The notes below the pieces were generated by a model. The model saw nothing but the letters and a program-made list of their open reading frames with translations. It did no database searches and had not been told where the DNA came from. A program made the position numbers and the translations under genes. From NCBI GenBank assembly GCA_020072565.1, contig JAIQGI010000048.1, positions 1-64,000 on the forward strand: a DNA stretch of 64,000 nt, read 5' to 3'. The stretch is from Terriglobia bacterium (lineage in GTDB: Bacteria > Acidobacteriota > UBA6911). Below are positions 18,055-27,149 of this stretch, piece after piece; position 1 is the first letter of the stretch; each line of letters starts with the position of its first letter.

Positions 18055-19197
18055 CTAGTGACCGAAGCTCCCCACAGCCTCGGGGCGGCGCGCGCGCGCG
18101 GGCGCCACCGGAGCTGCAGGCGTGTTCAGCCCTACTCCGCGACGAATGAGCTCTTGTAATTCATCCACGTTGGAGGATTTGCCCAGCGCGTCCTCCAGAC
18201 TAATCTGCCGGGTGTGCACCAGATGGGCCAGCGACTGATTGAAAGTCTGCATTTCGAACTTCTCTTGCCCTGTCTGCATGGAACTGTAAATCTGATGGAT
18301 CTTGTCTTCACGAATCAGATTCCGGATGGCGGAGTTCGGAATCATGATTTCCATGGCCATGGCGCGCCCGGTACCATTGGCGCGGGGGATGAGGGCTTGA
18401 CACAAAATGCCTTCCAGCACCAGGCTGAGCTGTGCCCGGATCTGCGGCTGCTGGTTGGCGGGGAAGATGTCGACGATGCGGTTGATGGTAGTGGCCGCGC
18501 TGTTGGTGTGGAGCGTGGCCAGCGTCAGGTGGCCGGTCTCCGCGATGCGCAAGGCCGACTCCACCGTCTCCAGATCGCGCATTTCGCCGATCAGCACCAC
18601 GTCCGGGTCTTCGCGCAATGCGACCCGGAGGGCATCGCCGAACGAGTGGGTATCGTTGTTCACCTCGCGCTGATTCACCAGGCAATTCTTGTGCGAGTGC
18701 AGAAACTCGATCGGGTCCTCGATGGTCAGGATATGTTCGTAGCGCTCGCGGTTGATCTTGTCGATCATGGCCGCCAGTGTGGTCGATTTGCCGCTGCCGG
18801 TCGGGCCGGTGACCAGAATGAGCCCGCGCGGCTTGCCGCACAGCCTCTGCACGACCGGAGGGAGCCCGAGAGCTTCGAAGCTCCTGATCTCAAAGGGAAT
18901 CATGCGGAAGACCGCGCCCACCGCGCCGCGCTGTGTGAAGACGTTGGCACGGAAGCGGCACAGGTCCTTGATGCCGAACGAAAAGTCAAACTCCCACTTT
19001 TCCTCGAACGCGTGCTTTTGCCCGTCCGTCATGACGCTGTAGGCCAGGCGCTTGGTGTCGGCCGGCGTCAGCGCCGGTTGGTCCATGGGGTGCAATTTAC
19101 CGTCGACGCGCAGCTGAGGCGGCGTTCCGATCGTCAAATGCAGATCGGAGGCGCCTGCCTGAATGGCCTTGTGAAGCATTTCTGCCAGTGTGAGCAT
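18055..19197 (-). CDS. pilT: Type IV pilus retraction ATPase PilT
   Basis: 380 residues. It begins MLTLAEMLHKAIQAGASDLHLTIGTPPQLRVDGKL, followed by Walker A GPTGSGKST, the Asp box TIEDPIEFLH, Walker B (REDPDVVLIGEMRD) and the His box GHLTLATLHTNSA. The AIRNLIRE motif needed for retraction is present. PilT is the hexameric motor that depolymerises pili. A low-complexity C-terminal tail (AAPVAPARARRPEA) extends beyond the usual 345-residue core. Confidence 0.96.
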   Translation of the reverse strand: MLTLAEMLHKAIQAGASDLHLTIGTPPQLRVDGKLHPMDQPALTPADTKRLAYSVMTDGQKHAFEEKWEFDFSFGIKDLCRFRANVFTQRGAVGAVFRMIPFEIRSFEALGLPPVVQRLCGKPRGLILVTGPTGSGKSTTLAAMIDKINRERYEHILTIEDPIEFLHSHKNCLVNQREVNNDTHSFGDALRVALREDPDVVLIGEMRDLETVESALRIAETGHLTLATLHTNSAATTINRIVDIFPANQQPQIRAQLSLVLEGILCQALIPRANGTGRAMAMEIMIPNSAIRNLIREDKIHQIYSSMQTGQEKFEMQTFNQSLAHLVHTRQISLEDALGKSSNVDELQELIRRGVGLNTPAAPVAPARARRPEAVGSFGH

Positions 19198-19212
19198 TTG
19201 ACCCTCTCTTCC

Positions 19213-20946
19213 TCAGTTGAGTACCGTCTCGCGCAACACCTCGTCGAGCGTGGTGACTCCACCTTTGATTTTGTTCAATCCGCTCTGGCGCAGGGTGAGC
19301 ATCCCCTCCTCGACTGCCTTGCGCTTGATCTCACGCGCGGAGGCTCCCACGAGAATCAGTTCCTGGATTTCTTCGGATACCTCCATCACTTCGTACAGGC
19401 CGAGGCGGCCTTTGTATCCGGTCCCGTTGCACGTCTTGCAGCCCTCCCCCTTGAAGGTCTGTATGTTCTTGGCCTCTTCCGGGCTGAATCCGAGGTTGAT
19501 CAGGACCTGCAGGGGGGTCTTGACCTCGGCCTTGCAATCGTTGCAGATCTTCCGGATCAGCCGCTGGGCACAGATCAGATGCACAGACGTGGCCACAAGA
19601 AATGGTTCGATGCCCATGTTGAGCAGGCGCGAGACCGTGGAGGGTGCGTCGTTGGTGTGAACCGTGGACAGAACAAGATGCCCCGTCAGGGCGGCCTTGA
19701 TTGCGATTTCCGTGGTTTCAAAATCACGGATTTCACCCACGAGTATGATGTTCGGATCCTGGCGCAGAAAGGACCGCAAAGCGGCGGCGAAAGTCAGCCC
19801 GATCTGCTCCTTGATCTGAACCTGGTTGATGCCGCGAAAGTTGTACTCGACGGGATCCTCCGCCGTCATGATGTTGGTCTCCGGCGTGTTCAGGCGATTC
19901 AGAGCCGCATAGAGCGTGGAGGTTTTCCCGCTGCCCGTGGGGCCGGTCACCAGCACCATGCCATAGGGCTTCAGGATTCCGGTTTCGACGCGCTTCAGGG
20001 AAGCCTCTTCAAACCCCAGCTTGCTCATATCGAGCGGCAGGTTGTCCCGGTCGAGGATGCGCATGACGATCTTTTCCCCGAACAGCGTCGGCAGCGTCGA
20101 AACGCGATAGTCGATCTCCTTCTTTTTGGTGTGGAAGGTGGTGCGGATCTTGATGCGCCCGTCTTGCGGCAGGCGCTTTTCGGAGATGTCCATCTTGGCC
20201 ATGATCTTGATGCGGGATGTGATGGCATCTTTGAGGCGCAACGGCGGATTCATCATGTTGTACAGGATGCCGTCGATGCGGAAGCGGATGCGGAAGTCCC
20301 TCTCGTACGGCTCAATATGGATGTCGCTGGCCCCCTTTTTGAGGGACTCCGACAGGATCAGGTTTACCAGCTTGATGATGGGCGCTTCTTCGCTGGAGCG
20401 CTGCAACTCATCGATCGAGACCTCGTCATTCTCTTCGGTCCCGGTCTCGAGGTTTAGCTCGAAGCTCTCTTTCTCGCCCTGAGCGATCTCCTCGTACACC
20501 TTCTTGAGTTCGATCGAGTGGGGTGTGCCGTAGTACTTCTCGAGGGCTTCCAGAATGGACGTCTCGGAGGCCACCACCGGCTCGACGTTGAATCCCGTCA
20601 TGAACTTGATGTCGTCCATGGCAAAAACGTTCGTGGGATCCACAGTCGCGATCGTCAGCGTGCTGCCCACCCGGCTCAACGGCACGATCATGTACTTCTG
20701 AGCCGTTTCGACCGGGATGAGCTTGATGACGGACGGATCTATTTCGAAGTAGGCGAGGTTGATCGAAGGCACGCCATACTGCTTGCTGAGGATGGAGGTG
20801 ATGTCGTCATCCTGAACGAAGCCCAGAGTGATCAGAATCGATCCGAGTCGGCCGCCGTGCTGGCGCTGGTGCTTGAGTGCAGCCTCCAGCTGTTCGCTGG
20901 TAATGTAGTTCTCTTTGATCAGGAGTTCGCCAATTTGGGACAGCAT
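19213..20946 (-). CDS. pilB: Type IV pilus assembly ATPase PilB
   Basis: 577 residues. The N-terminal MshEN-type region (MLSQIGELLIKENYITSEQLEAALKHQRQ) can bind cyclic-di-GMP in related ATPases. The core has Walker A GPTGSGKTSTLYAALN, Walker B (RQDPNIILVGEIRD) and GHLVLSTVHTNDA. A tetracysteine zinc site is present (CNDC ... CKTC). PilB drives pilus extension. It starts two bases after the UbiA-family gene, so the operon runs ubiA-like, pilB, pilT, pilC, pilS, pilR. Confidence 0.96.
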   Translation of the reverse strand: MLSQIGELLIKENYITSEQLEAALKHQRQHGGRLGSILITLGFVQDDDITSILSKQYGVPSINLAYFEIDPSVIKLIPVETAQKYMIVPLSRVGSTLTIATVDPTNVFAMDDIKFMTGFNVEPVVASETSILEALEKYYGTPHSIELKKVYEEIAQGEKESFELNLETGTEENDEVSIDELQRSSEEAPIIKLVNLILSESLKKGASDIHIEPYERDFRIRFRIDGILYNMMNPPLRLKDAITSRIKIMAKMDISEKRLPQDGRIKIRTTFHTKKKEIDYRVSTLPTLFGEKIVMRILDRDNLPLDMSKLGFEEASLKRVETGILKPYGMVLVTGPTGSGKTSTLYAALNRLNTPETNIMTAEDPVEYNFRGINQVQIKEQIGLTFAAALRSFLRQDPNIILVGEIRDFETTEIAIKAALTGHLVLSTVHTNDAPSTVSRLLNMGIEPFLVATSVHLICAQRLIRKICNDCKAEVKTPLQVLINLGFSPEEAKNIQTFKGEGCKTCNGTGYKGRLGLYEVMEVSEEIQELILVGASAREIKRKAVEEGMLTLRQSGLNKIKGGVTTLDEVLRETVLN

Positions 20947-20948
20947 AG

Positions 20949-21839
20949 CTACGACGCCCGGTGCCAGAGGATATCTATTCCTGTAATGACCAGCAGAAGA
21001 ATGCTGATCCAGCCATTGATCGTGAAAAAGGCCGCGTTGACGCGGCTCAAGTCAGCCGGTTTTACCAGGCTGTGTTCGTAGGCAAGCAGTAAGGTAACCA
21101 ATCCGAGACCTGCGAGGCTCAGGACGCCCAGGCCTACTTTTAAGAACAGCAGGGCGAGCAGGATCACCATGAAAGCATGGAGAAATCCGGAGATCCAGAG
21201 TGCACGCACGATGCCGAAGCGCTTGGGGATCGAATAGAGCTGCTCCGCCTGGTCAAACTGCACATCCTGGCAGGAGTAGATAATGTCGAAGCCAGCAACC
21301 CAGAGGAGCACGGCGAGCCCAAGGAGGAGTGGGTCCGCCTCAAGTGTCCCCCGGACAGCTACCCATGCCCCAATGGGCGCGCACGCCAGCGACAGGCCCA
21401 GGAAAAAGTGAGTCCCCCAGGTAAACCGCTTCATATAGGAATACAACAGTACGATCGCCAGGGCCACGGGACTCAGCTTGAGTGCCAGCGGGTTGAGCAT
21501 GGCGGCCGCGAACACGAACACGGCCGAGGAAATGAGGACGAACACCACGACGAAACCCCTCGTGAGCTGCTTCCTGGGCAACGCGCGACCGGTTGTGCGC
21601 GGATTCCTGGCGTCGAACGGAAGATCCACCAGGCGGTTGAAAGCCATCGCCGCGCTCCGAGCCCCGACCATGGCCAACAGAATCCAGCCGATCTGGGCGA
21701 TATCCGGAAGGCCCTGCGCCGCGAACAGGGCGCCCAGAAATGCGAACGGCAGCGCGAAAAGTGTGTGCTCGATCTTGATCATCTCCAGCGTGGTTATCAG
21801 TCTCTTCAACAAGAAAGTACCCCGGAGGCAGTCCCCCAT
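20949..21839 (-). CDS. UbiA-family prenyltransferase, probably MqnP-type (menaquinone via futalosine)
   Basis: 296 residues with about eight membrane segments. The first aspartate-rich motif is [15 protein letters not shown] and the second is [12 protein letters not shown], which position Mg2+ and the prenyl diphosphate. The NPRTTGR stretch and QDVQFD resemble the putative 4-hydroxybenzoate polyprenyltransferase subgroup now assigned to MqnP rather than E. coli UbiA or MenA; this assignment is from memory of the family. The start is an ATG; a second Met lies further in. It is unexpectedly the first gene of the pilBTC operon. Confidence 0.8.
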   Translation of the reverse strand: MGDCLRGTFLLKRLITTLEMIKIEHTLFALPFAFLGALFAAQGLPDIAQIGWILLAMVGARSAAMAFNRLVDLPFDARNPRTTGRALPRKQLTRGFVVVFVLISSAVFVFAAAMLNPLALKLSPVALAIVLLYSYMKRFTWGTHFFLGLSLACAPIGAWVAVRGTLEADPLLLGLAVLLWVAGFDIIYSCQDVQFDQAEQLYSIPKRFGIVRALWISGFLHAFMVILLALLFLKVGLGVLSLAGLGLVTLLLAYEHSLVKPADLSRVNAAFFTINGWISILLLVITGIDILWHRAS

Positions 21840-22367
21840 TGACCAGTTATGGCAGGATGCCGCGAAATCTCATCAAGCCGAGCGTCCCCTCTGCTGGCCA
21901 GGAGGAGGGGCACCGATACCTCTGCATATTTATCGGCATAAAAACGGCGTTGATAAAGAGTTTTTGACTAATGGTCAAATCTAACAAAACAAAGGAATAA
22001 TATCAGCCGGGCCAATCCCCGTGCGAGCCCGTTCCGCCACCACGGGCAGGCGCCCCTATTGTTTCGCAACCAGCGGATCTATTTCAAGCAACCTCCTCAG
22101 CGCCGCCCGTGTGATCCCGGTGGCGACGAAGCCTCACTCGCCCAGGGCGGGACAGGTGTCGGCGCACCTCCTTCGAAGTGCGAAAAATGCTTGCCAGTGG
22201 GCGCGGAATGGCAGGTAAAATGACCGCGCGCTTCGCGGCGTCCGATTCATTGATTCCGTGACAAGACCTCAGCGATCTGGGTACCATCCCGAGTTTGCCG
22301 TGGTTATTCCTTGCAAAGCGGCGGCCTGTTCGCTAGCCTGAATTCCTTTTAGAATGAGGAGACGCCC
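21840..22367. other. Divergent intergenic region without recognisable gene
   Basis: 528 bases between the - strand prenyltransferase operon and the + strand hyuB operon. Short open frames exist, but none shows a family motif or a convincing ribosome-binding site. An AT-rich patch at about 21930-22010 stands out from the GC-rich surroundings and is the best place to look for the two divergent promoters. GAATGAGGAG just before 22368 serves hyuB. Confidence 0.6.
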
Positions 22368-23969
22368 ATGTCGCCACCACGCAGGTACGATCCGATACGG
22401 ATGGAGATCTTCAAGTCCCTCTACGCCTCGGCTGCCGAGGAGATGGGTGTAACCCTGCGCCGCACCGCGTTTTCGCCGAACATCAAGGAGCGGCGCGACT
22501 ACTCCTGTGCCGTATTTGATGCCGATGGGCAATTGGTCGCGCAGGGCGATCATATGCCCGTGCACCTCGGATCGATGCCGATGTCGGTGCGCGCGGCCGT
22601 TCAGGCCGTGACCATGGGACCCGGCGATATCGTGGTCCTGAACGATCCCTATGAAGGTGGCACCCATCTGCCTGACATCACCCTTGTCAGCCCGGTTTTC
22701 GAGCCGGGCTCCCGGAGGCGCAGATTGCTTTTCTATGTCGCCAATCGTGCACACCACTCCGATGTCGGGGGCATGACACCGGGCTCGATGCCGCTGAGCA
22801 CCGAGATATTCCAGGAGGGGCTCCGCATCCCGCCGGTCAAACTGTTCTCGGCCGGAAAGCGGGTGGATGAGGTTTTCCGGCTGATTCTGGCCAACGTCAG
22901 GACGCCACGCGAACGCGAGGGGGACATCACGGCTCAGATCGCGGCCAACCGAACCGGGGAGCGCCGCCTGTTGCACATCACCGGCCGTTACGGAGCGAAA
23001 GAAGCCCTCGCCTACGCCGGCCACCTGCAGGATTATGCCGAGAATATGGTCCGTGCCCTCCTGCGGCAGATTCCCGAGGGAACATACTCTGCCGAGGATT
23101 TCCTGGATGACGATGGCATCAGCCGCCGTCCCGTGAAGCTCGCCGCACGCATCAGCGTCGGCGACGGGAAGCTCGAAGTCGATTTCGCGGGCACGGATCC
23201 CCAGGTCACGGGGAGCGTCAATGCGGTCCGGGCCATCACCGAATCCGCCGTCTACTATGTCGTGCGCGCGCTCATCCCCGAATCGATCCCTGCCAGTTCC
23301 GGCGTGCTGCGCCCCATCAGCATCAAAACTCCGGAAAGGAGCCTGGTTGATGCACGCTTTCCCGCGGCAGTTGCGGCGGGAAACGTCGAGACCTCCCAAC
23401 GCATCGTCGACGTGCTGCTGAAGGCGTTTGCCCAGGCTGTGCCGGAACGTATTCCCGCCGCCAGCAGCGGCACCATGAACAATCTCACGCTGGGCGGCAT
23501 CAATCCGCGGGATGGGCAGGTCTTTTCCTATTATGAGACCGTCGGCGGGGGCATGGGAGCGTGTGCTTCAAAGGATGGGAACAGCGGCATCCACACCCAC
23601 ATGACAAATTCACTGAACACACCCGTGGAGGCGCTCGAGTACGCGTTCCCCTTCAGAGTGCGTCGCTATTCACTTCGGCCCAACACCGGCGGCAGGGGAG
23701 CGCACCGGGGCGGCGACGGCATTGTGCGCGAGATCGAGTTGCTGACGGACGCCGACGCCACGATTCTCTCCGATCGCCGACACTTCCGCCCTTACGGTCT
23801 GATGGGGGGCGAGGCGGGCAAGCCCGGGCGAACCAGGGTGACGGACCAGCGCCATGCAAAACTCCTGTCTTCCAAGTGCCGCTTCAAGGTCAGGGCAGGC
23901 GGGCATATCGTTGTCGAAACTCCGGGCGGGGGCGGCTGGGGGCCGCGGCGCGGGAGAGTGAAGGGATGA
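22368..23969 (+). CDS. Hydantoinase/oxoprolinase B-type subunit (HyuB family)
   Basis: 533 residues. Family landmarks include DPIRMEIFKSLYASAAEEMG at the N-terminus, RDYSCAVFD, GDIVVLNDPYEGGTHLPDI, the VANRAHHSDVGG metal-site region and GGGWG at the end. HyuB proteins normally pair with an ATP-dependent HyuA subunit to open hydantoins, 5-oxoproline or caprolactam; no hyuA lies beside it. GAGGAG precedes the ATG. Its stop overlaps the start of the next gene (ATGA). The substrate is unknown; the racemases downstream suggest an amino-acid-derived cyclic amide. Confidence 0.88.
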   Translation: MSPPRRYDPIRMEIFKSLYASAAEEMGVTLRRTAFSPNIKERRDYSCAVFDADGQLVAQGDHMPVHLGSMPMSVRAAVQAVTMGPGDIVVLNDPYEGGTHLPDITLVSPVFEPGSRRRRLLFYVANRAHHSDVGGMTPGSMPLSTEIFQEGLRIPPVKLFSAGKRVDEVFRLILANVRTPREREGDITAQIAANRTGERRLLHITGRYGAKEALAYAGHLQDYAENMVRALLRQIPEGTYSAEDFLDDDGISRRPVKLAARISVGDGKLEVDFAGTDPQVTGSVNAVRAITESAVYYVVRALIPESIPASSGVLRPISIKTPERSLVDARFPAAVAAGNVETSQRIVDVLLKAFAQAVPERIPAASSGTMNNLTLGGINPRDGQVFSYYETVGGGMGACASKDGNSGIHTHMTNSLNTPVEALEYAFPFRVRRYSLRPNTGGRGAHRGGDGIVREIELLTDADATILSDRRHFRPYGLMGGEAGKPGRTRVTDQRHAKLLSSKCRFKVRAGGHIVVETPGGGGWGPRRGRVKG

Positions 23970-25075
23970 TCCACATCCAGTCGGTGCAGCTGCGTGAGAT
24001 CCACCTGCCCCTGGTTCACTATTTCGAGACCAGCTTCGGGCGCACCTGCAATCGGAGGATCATCCTCCTCACGGTGAGGACCCAAGACGGCGCCGGCTAT
24101 GGCGAGTGCACGGCAGGGGAGGAGCCGAGCTACAGCAGCGAAACGACGGAAACTGCCTGGCACATTCTGTCGGATTTCATCATCCCGCGCCTGTTGGGGC
24201 GGGACCTGGAGGACGCGCGGGCCGTAGCTCCGATCCTGGACCCGATCCGCGGACACCGCATGGCGAAGGCTGCGCTTGAGACGGCCGCCTGGGACCTGGA
24301 AGCCCGCATGCGGGGTGTTCCGCTCAGCAGGCACATCGGCGGCGTGCGCAACGAAATCTCCTGCGGCGTGTCCATCGGCATCCAGGCGAGCATCGAAGCC
24401 CTGCTGGAAAATGTACGCCGGGAGGTGGCGGCAGGATATCGCCGGATCAAGATCAAGATCAAGCCGGGCTGGGAGATCGAGCCGCTGCGGCGCATTCGCG
24501 CCGAATTTCCCGACTTTCCTCTGATGGTGGATGCCAACTCTGCATTTCACCTGACCGACATTCACCTGTTGCGCCGGCTCGACCAGTTCAACCTGATGAT
24601 GATCGAGCAGCCGCTTGCCTGTGACGACATCGTCGACCACGCCGTCCTGCAGAAGGAGATCGAAACGCCGATCTGCCTGGATGAGTCGATCCACAGCGCG
24701 GAAGACGCCTGCAAAGCAGTGGAAATGGGCAGCTGCCGCATCATCAACGTCAAGCTTGGGCGCGTGGGCGGTTACAGCGAGGCAATCAAGATCAATGATT
24801 ACTGCACGCGCCTCGCGATCCCCATCTGGTGCGGCGGCATGCTTGAGAGCGGAGTCGGCAGAGCGCACAATATCGCCATGTCTTCGCTCTCCGCGTTCAC
24901 GCTCCCGGGGGATGTTTCGGCCAGCAAGCGCTACTTCGCCGAAGACACCGTTCAGCCGCCTGTGACTGTGACGCCTGAGGGAACCATTCGCCTTACCGAC
25001 AGGCCGGGAATCGGTTACGATTTGGACTGGGAACGGATCCAGCGCGCCACCATGCGGATCAGAGACTTCAAATAG
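23966..25075 (+). CDS. Enolase-superfamily N-acylamino-acid racemase / o-succinylbenzoate synthase
   Basis: 369 residues. The KIKIKPGW motif supplies the first catalytic lysine. Metal ligands lie in MVDANSAF, EQPL and LDES, and the second lysine in NVKLGRVGG. WCGGMLESGVGRAHN is the hallmark of the MenC type 2/NAAAR branch. Such enzymes dehydrate SHCHC to OSB in menaquinone synthesis or racemise N-acyl amino acids; sequence alone does not decide. Operon neighbours (HyuB upstream, an amino-acid racemase downstream) and a futalosine-type prenyltransferase nearby favour racemase activity. Start ATG overlaps the hyuB stop. Confidence 0.87.
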   Translation: MIHIQSVQLREIHLPLVHYFETSFGRTCNRRIILLTVRTQDGAGYGECTAGEEPSYSSETTETAWHILSDFIIPRLLGRDLEDARAVAPILDPIRGHRMAKAALETAAWDLEARMRGVPLSRHIGGVRNEISCGVSIGIQASIEALLENVRREVAAGYRRIKIKIKPGWEIEPLRRIRAEFPDFPLMVDANSAFHLTDIHLLRRLDQFNLMMIEQPLACDDIVDHAVLQKEIETPICLDESIHSAEDACKAVEMGSCRIINVKLGRVGGYSEAIKINDYCTRLAIPIWCGGMLESGVGRAHNIAMSSLSAFTLPGDVSASKRYFAEDTVQPPVTVTPEGTIRLTDRPGIGYDLDWERIQRATMRIRDFK

Positions 25076-25132
25076 CAGAGTGAGTGAACGCATTCAAGCC
25101 CGCCACCGCTGCAGCAGAGAAGGAGAAACAAC

Positions 25133-25837
25133 ATGCCGGATCGCGTAATCGGAATCTTGGGTGGGATGGGGCCGGAAGCCACCGTCGACTTTTTCCGGGA
25201 AATCATTCAACTTACCCCTGCAAAGAAAGATCAGGAGCACATACCGATTCTAATCTATTCGGATCCCCGGGTTCCCGAGCGGACCGGTGCGATTCTTCAT
25301 GGCGGGGAAGATCCGACCCCTTACCTGGTCAAGGCTGCCGTGACACTGGAGACCGCAGGTGCCGGAATCCTGGCCATGCCGTGCAACACCGCACATTATT
25401 ATTTGCCCAGGTTGAGGCCGGAGGTGAGCATCCCAATCCTAGATATGATCGAAGAGACGTACCTGAGCACGCGTACCCGGATCGGGGATGCTCAAGCCGT
25501 TGGGCTGTTGGCGACGAAGGGAACGATCCTGAGCGGAGTCTATCGCGACGTATTTGGGCGGCACGGTATGGAAGTGCTCGTGCCGGATCCGGGCGATCAG
25601 GAGAGCATTCAGCAGGCCATTTTCCAGATCAAGGCCGGCAGCTACGATCGCACACGGCAGGAGACTTTTGAGCGGATCGGTGCCGCGCTCGTGGCGCGGG
25701 GGGCAATGGCCGTCATTCTGGGGTGCACTGAGATCCCCCTGGGATTTAATGCCGGCCGCGTGGATTATCCGGTTGTGAACGCCACGCGCGTGCTTGCCCA
25801 GGCAGCCGTCGATTGGGCGCTCAGGAGAAGAGAATGA
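25133..25837 (+). CDS. Aspartate/glutamate racemase family protein
   Basis: 234 residues, beginning RVIGILGGMGPEATVDFF, the standard aspartate-racemase opening. Two catalytic cysteines are visible, in AMPCNTAHYY (about residue 83) and LGCTEIPL (about residue 194), so it should be a cofactor-independent two-base racemase. It probably interconverts L- and D-Asp or a related amino acid. AAGGAG lies just upstream of the ATG. It overlaps the next gene by four bases. Confidence 0.9.
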   Translation: MPDRVIGILGGMGPEATVDFFREIIQLTPAKKDQEHIPILIYSDPRVPERTGAILHGGEDPTPYLVKAAVTLETAGAGILAMPCNTAHYYLPRLRPEVSIPILDMIEETYLSTRTRIGDAQAVGLLATKGTILSGVYRDVFGRHGMEVLVPDPGDQESIQQAIFQIKAGSYDRTRQETFERIGAALVARGAMAVILGCTEIPLGFNAGRVDYPVVNATRVLAQAAVDWALRRRE

Positions 25838-26445
25838 GCCCGGGCCCCACCCGCTGCCTGCTCCTCGATCTCGGCATGGTTCTTATCGACTTGAATTACG
25901 GGACCCTCGGCGAGAAGATGAAGGCGCTTACGGGGCTCGAACCCCCGCAACTCCAGGTTATGCTCACGGCGGATGGCCTCGTGCAGAGATTCGAAACAGG
26001 AAAGCTCGAAGGAACGCAATTCTATCATGAGGTGTGCCGGCGCATCGGAATCTCTGTACCCTGGCCGGACTTCCTGGAGGCATGGGACTCCGTACTCGGG
26101 CAGCCCATGATTCCCGATGAACTGCTCGCCGTGCTGGCGCGCAAAATCCGCATGTGGGTCATCTCCAATACCAACGAGTTTCACTTTGATTTTTTGGCAC
26201 GCCACTTCAGTTTTTTACGCCATTTCGAAGGCTTCGTGCTCTCCCACGAGGTGGGCGCGCTCAAGCCTGATGCCCGGATTTTTCTCAGTGCCTTGGAAAA
26301 GATGCAGACGAGCGCTTCCGAAGTGCTGTTTGTGGACGACCAGGAAGCGAATGTGAAGGCCGCTCAGGATCTGGGTATCGGTGCCTTTCAATTCCTGAAT
26401 TCCGGCCAGTTCGCTGCAGAACTGAAATCCAGAGGACTCTACTGA
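25834..26445 (+). CDS. HAD-superfamily hydrolase (YihX-like)
   Basis: 203 residues. Motif I is LLDLGMVLIDL, with the nucleophile Asp but Gly at the usual second Asp, as in YihX-type members. Motif II is VISNTN, the motif III lysine is in ALKPDARIF, and motif IV is LFVDDQEANV. It likely dephosphorylates a small phosphorylated metabolite. The ATG overlaps the racemase stop in ATGA, making it the fourth gene of the hyuB operon. A strong terminator follows. Confidence 0.85.
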   Translation: MSPGPTRCLLLDLGMVLIDLNYGTLGEKMKALTGLEPPQLQVMLTADGLVQRFETGKLEGTQFYHEVCRRIGISVPWPDFLEAWDSVLGQPMIPDELLAVLARKIRMWVISNTNEFHFDFLARHFSFLRHFEGFVLSHEVGALKPDARIFLSALEKMQTSASEVLFVDDQEANVKAAQDLGIGAFQFLNSGQFAAELKSRGLY

Positions 26446-26462
26446 AACCGAAGCCGCCACGA

Positions 26463-26526
26463 CCAACACCGGGAACACGAGGGTTCAATTCGTGTTCCCG
26501 GTGTTCTTGGTGGCCCGGGTTTTTTA
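26463..26526 (+). terminator. Terminator of the hyuB operon
   Basis: ACACCGGGAACACGA at 26466-26480 pairs perfectly with TCGTGTTCCCGGTGT at 26490-26504, leaving a nine-base loop. A T-run at 26520-26525 follows after a short GC spacer. It closes the four-gene operon. Confidence 0.75.
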
Positions 26527-26564
26527 CCGGACATCGAGAAATAGCCGGTTCGAGGTTCCGCCCG

Positions 26565-26660
26565 TGTCCGGATTGCTCATGAATGAATGGCAAAAATGGA
26601 TCTCTGGACGCCGAAAAACGCAGACGGCCGCCGGCAGTTTTGATTTTGCGGATCGGATGC
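26565..26660 (-). repeat. Inverted-end dispersed repeat, copy A (partial)
   Basis: In reverse orientation this shows the right-end signature (TCCGGATTGCTCATGAA) followed by GGATCTCTGGACGCCGAAAA and ACGCAGACGG, closely matching copies C and D. The far end is missing; it runs directly into the stop codon of the Spy-like gene at 26661. Confidence 0.7.
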
Positions 26661-27149
26661 TCAGCGGCCCGATTTTTTCACCGGCGGTGGTGCCGAACCG
26701 GCAGCGGCAGCGTCGTTCTTTGCCTTCTGCTGGCGCTGGCGTTCGGAGATCATTTCGACCTTCTGCTGCTGTTCCGGCGAGAGCAGGTTCTTGATCTGGA
26801 GACGCATTAAGAATGTACCGCGCTCGAGGCTCAGCCTCGCCTGCTGAAGTGCTTCAAACACCTTCATGGCGGCAGCCTCGTCGATCGAATCCTTAGCCAG
26901 AAGTTCCGAAAGGTCCAATTGAAGTTTCTTGAACTCTGCCTGCTGGTCGATCAGGTTTCTGCTGTTCTGCGTCCACACGGCATCTATCTTCGATTGCTGC
27001 TCCGGGGTGAGCCTGAGTTCCTGGATGATGCGTTTGTTCGTCCACCACTTGCCCAGGGGAATGTCCTTTAATACTCCCTGGGCCAGAGCGCCCTCAACCA
27101 TGAACAAGGCAAGGAGACCGATCCAGGCAATGCTGATTCGCTTCCTCAT
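26661..27149 (-). CDS. Spy/CpxP-like periplasmic LTxxQ protein
   Basis: 162 residues starting MRKRISIAWIGLLALFMVEGALAQ, a signal peptide with cleavage likely after ALA. The mature part is helical and charged, with two LTxxQ-type motifs (RLTPEQQSKID and LLSPEQQQKVE), the mark of Spy/CpxP chaperones and CnrX/ZraP-type metal sensors. The ATG at 27149 overlaps the end of the anti-sigma gene. Third gene after an ECF sigma factor and its anti-sigma, it is probably the periplasmic sensing or effector partner. The C-terminal tail AAAAGSAPPPVKKSGR is disordered. Confidence 0.8.
   Translation of the reverse strand: MRKRISIAWIGLLALFMVEGALAQGVLKDIPLGKWWTNKRIIQELRLTPEQQSKIDAVWTQNSRNLIDQQAEFKKLQLDLSELLAKDSIDEAAAMKVFEALQQARLSLERGTFLMRLQIKNLLSPEQQQKVEMISERQRQQKAKNDAAAAGSAPPPVKKSGR

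Noticed and set aside
18214-20457. 747-codon open frame on the + strand opposite pilT and pilB
   Set aside because: Antisense of two clearly recognised ATPase genes, with no motif or ribosome-binding site of its own.
21840-22290. Possible degraded gene in the gap between the pilus and hyuB operons
   Set aside because: Translations of all frames gave short, Arg-rich peptides without any recognisable motif.
23966-25075. Firm naming of the enolase-superfamily gene as menC
   Set aside because: The OSBS and NAAAR activities share all visible residues and the operon context favours racemisation, so no symbol was given.
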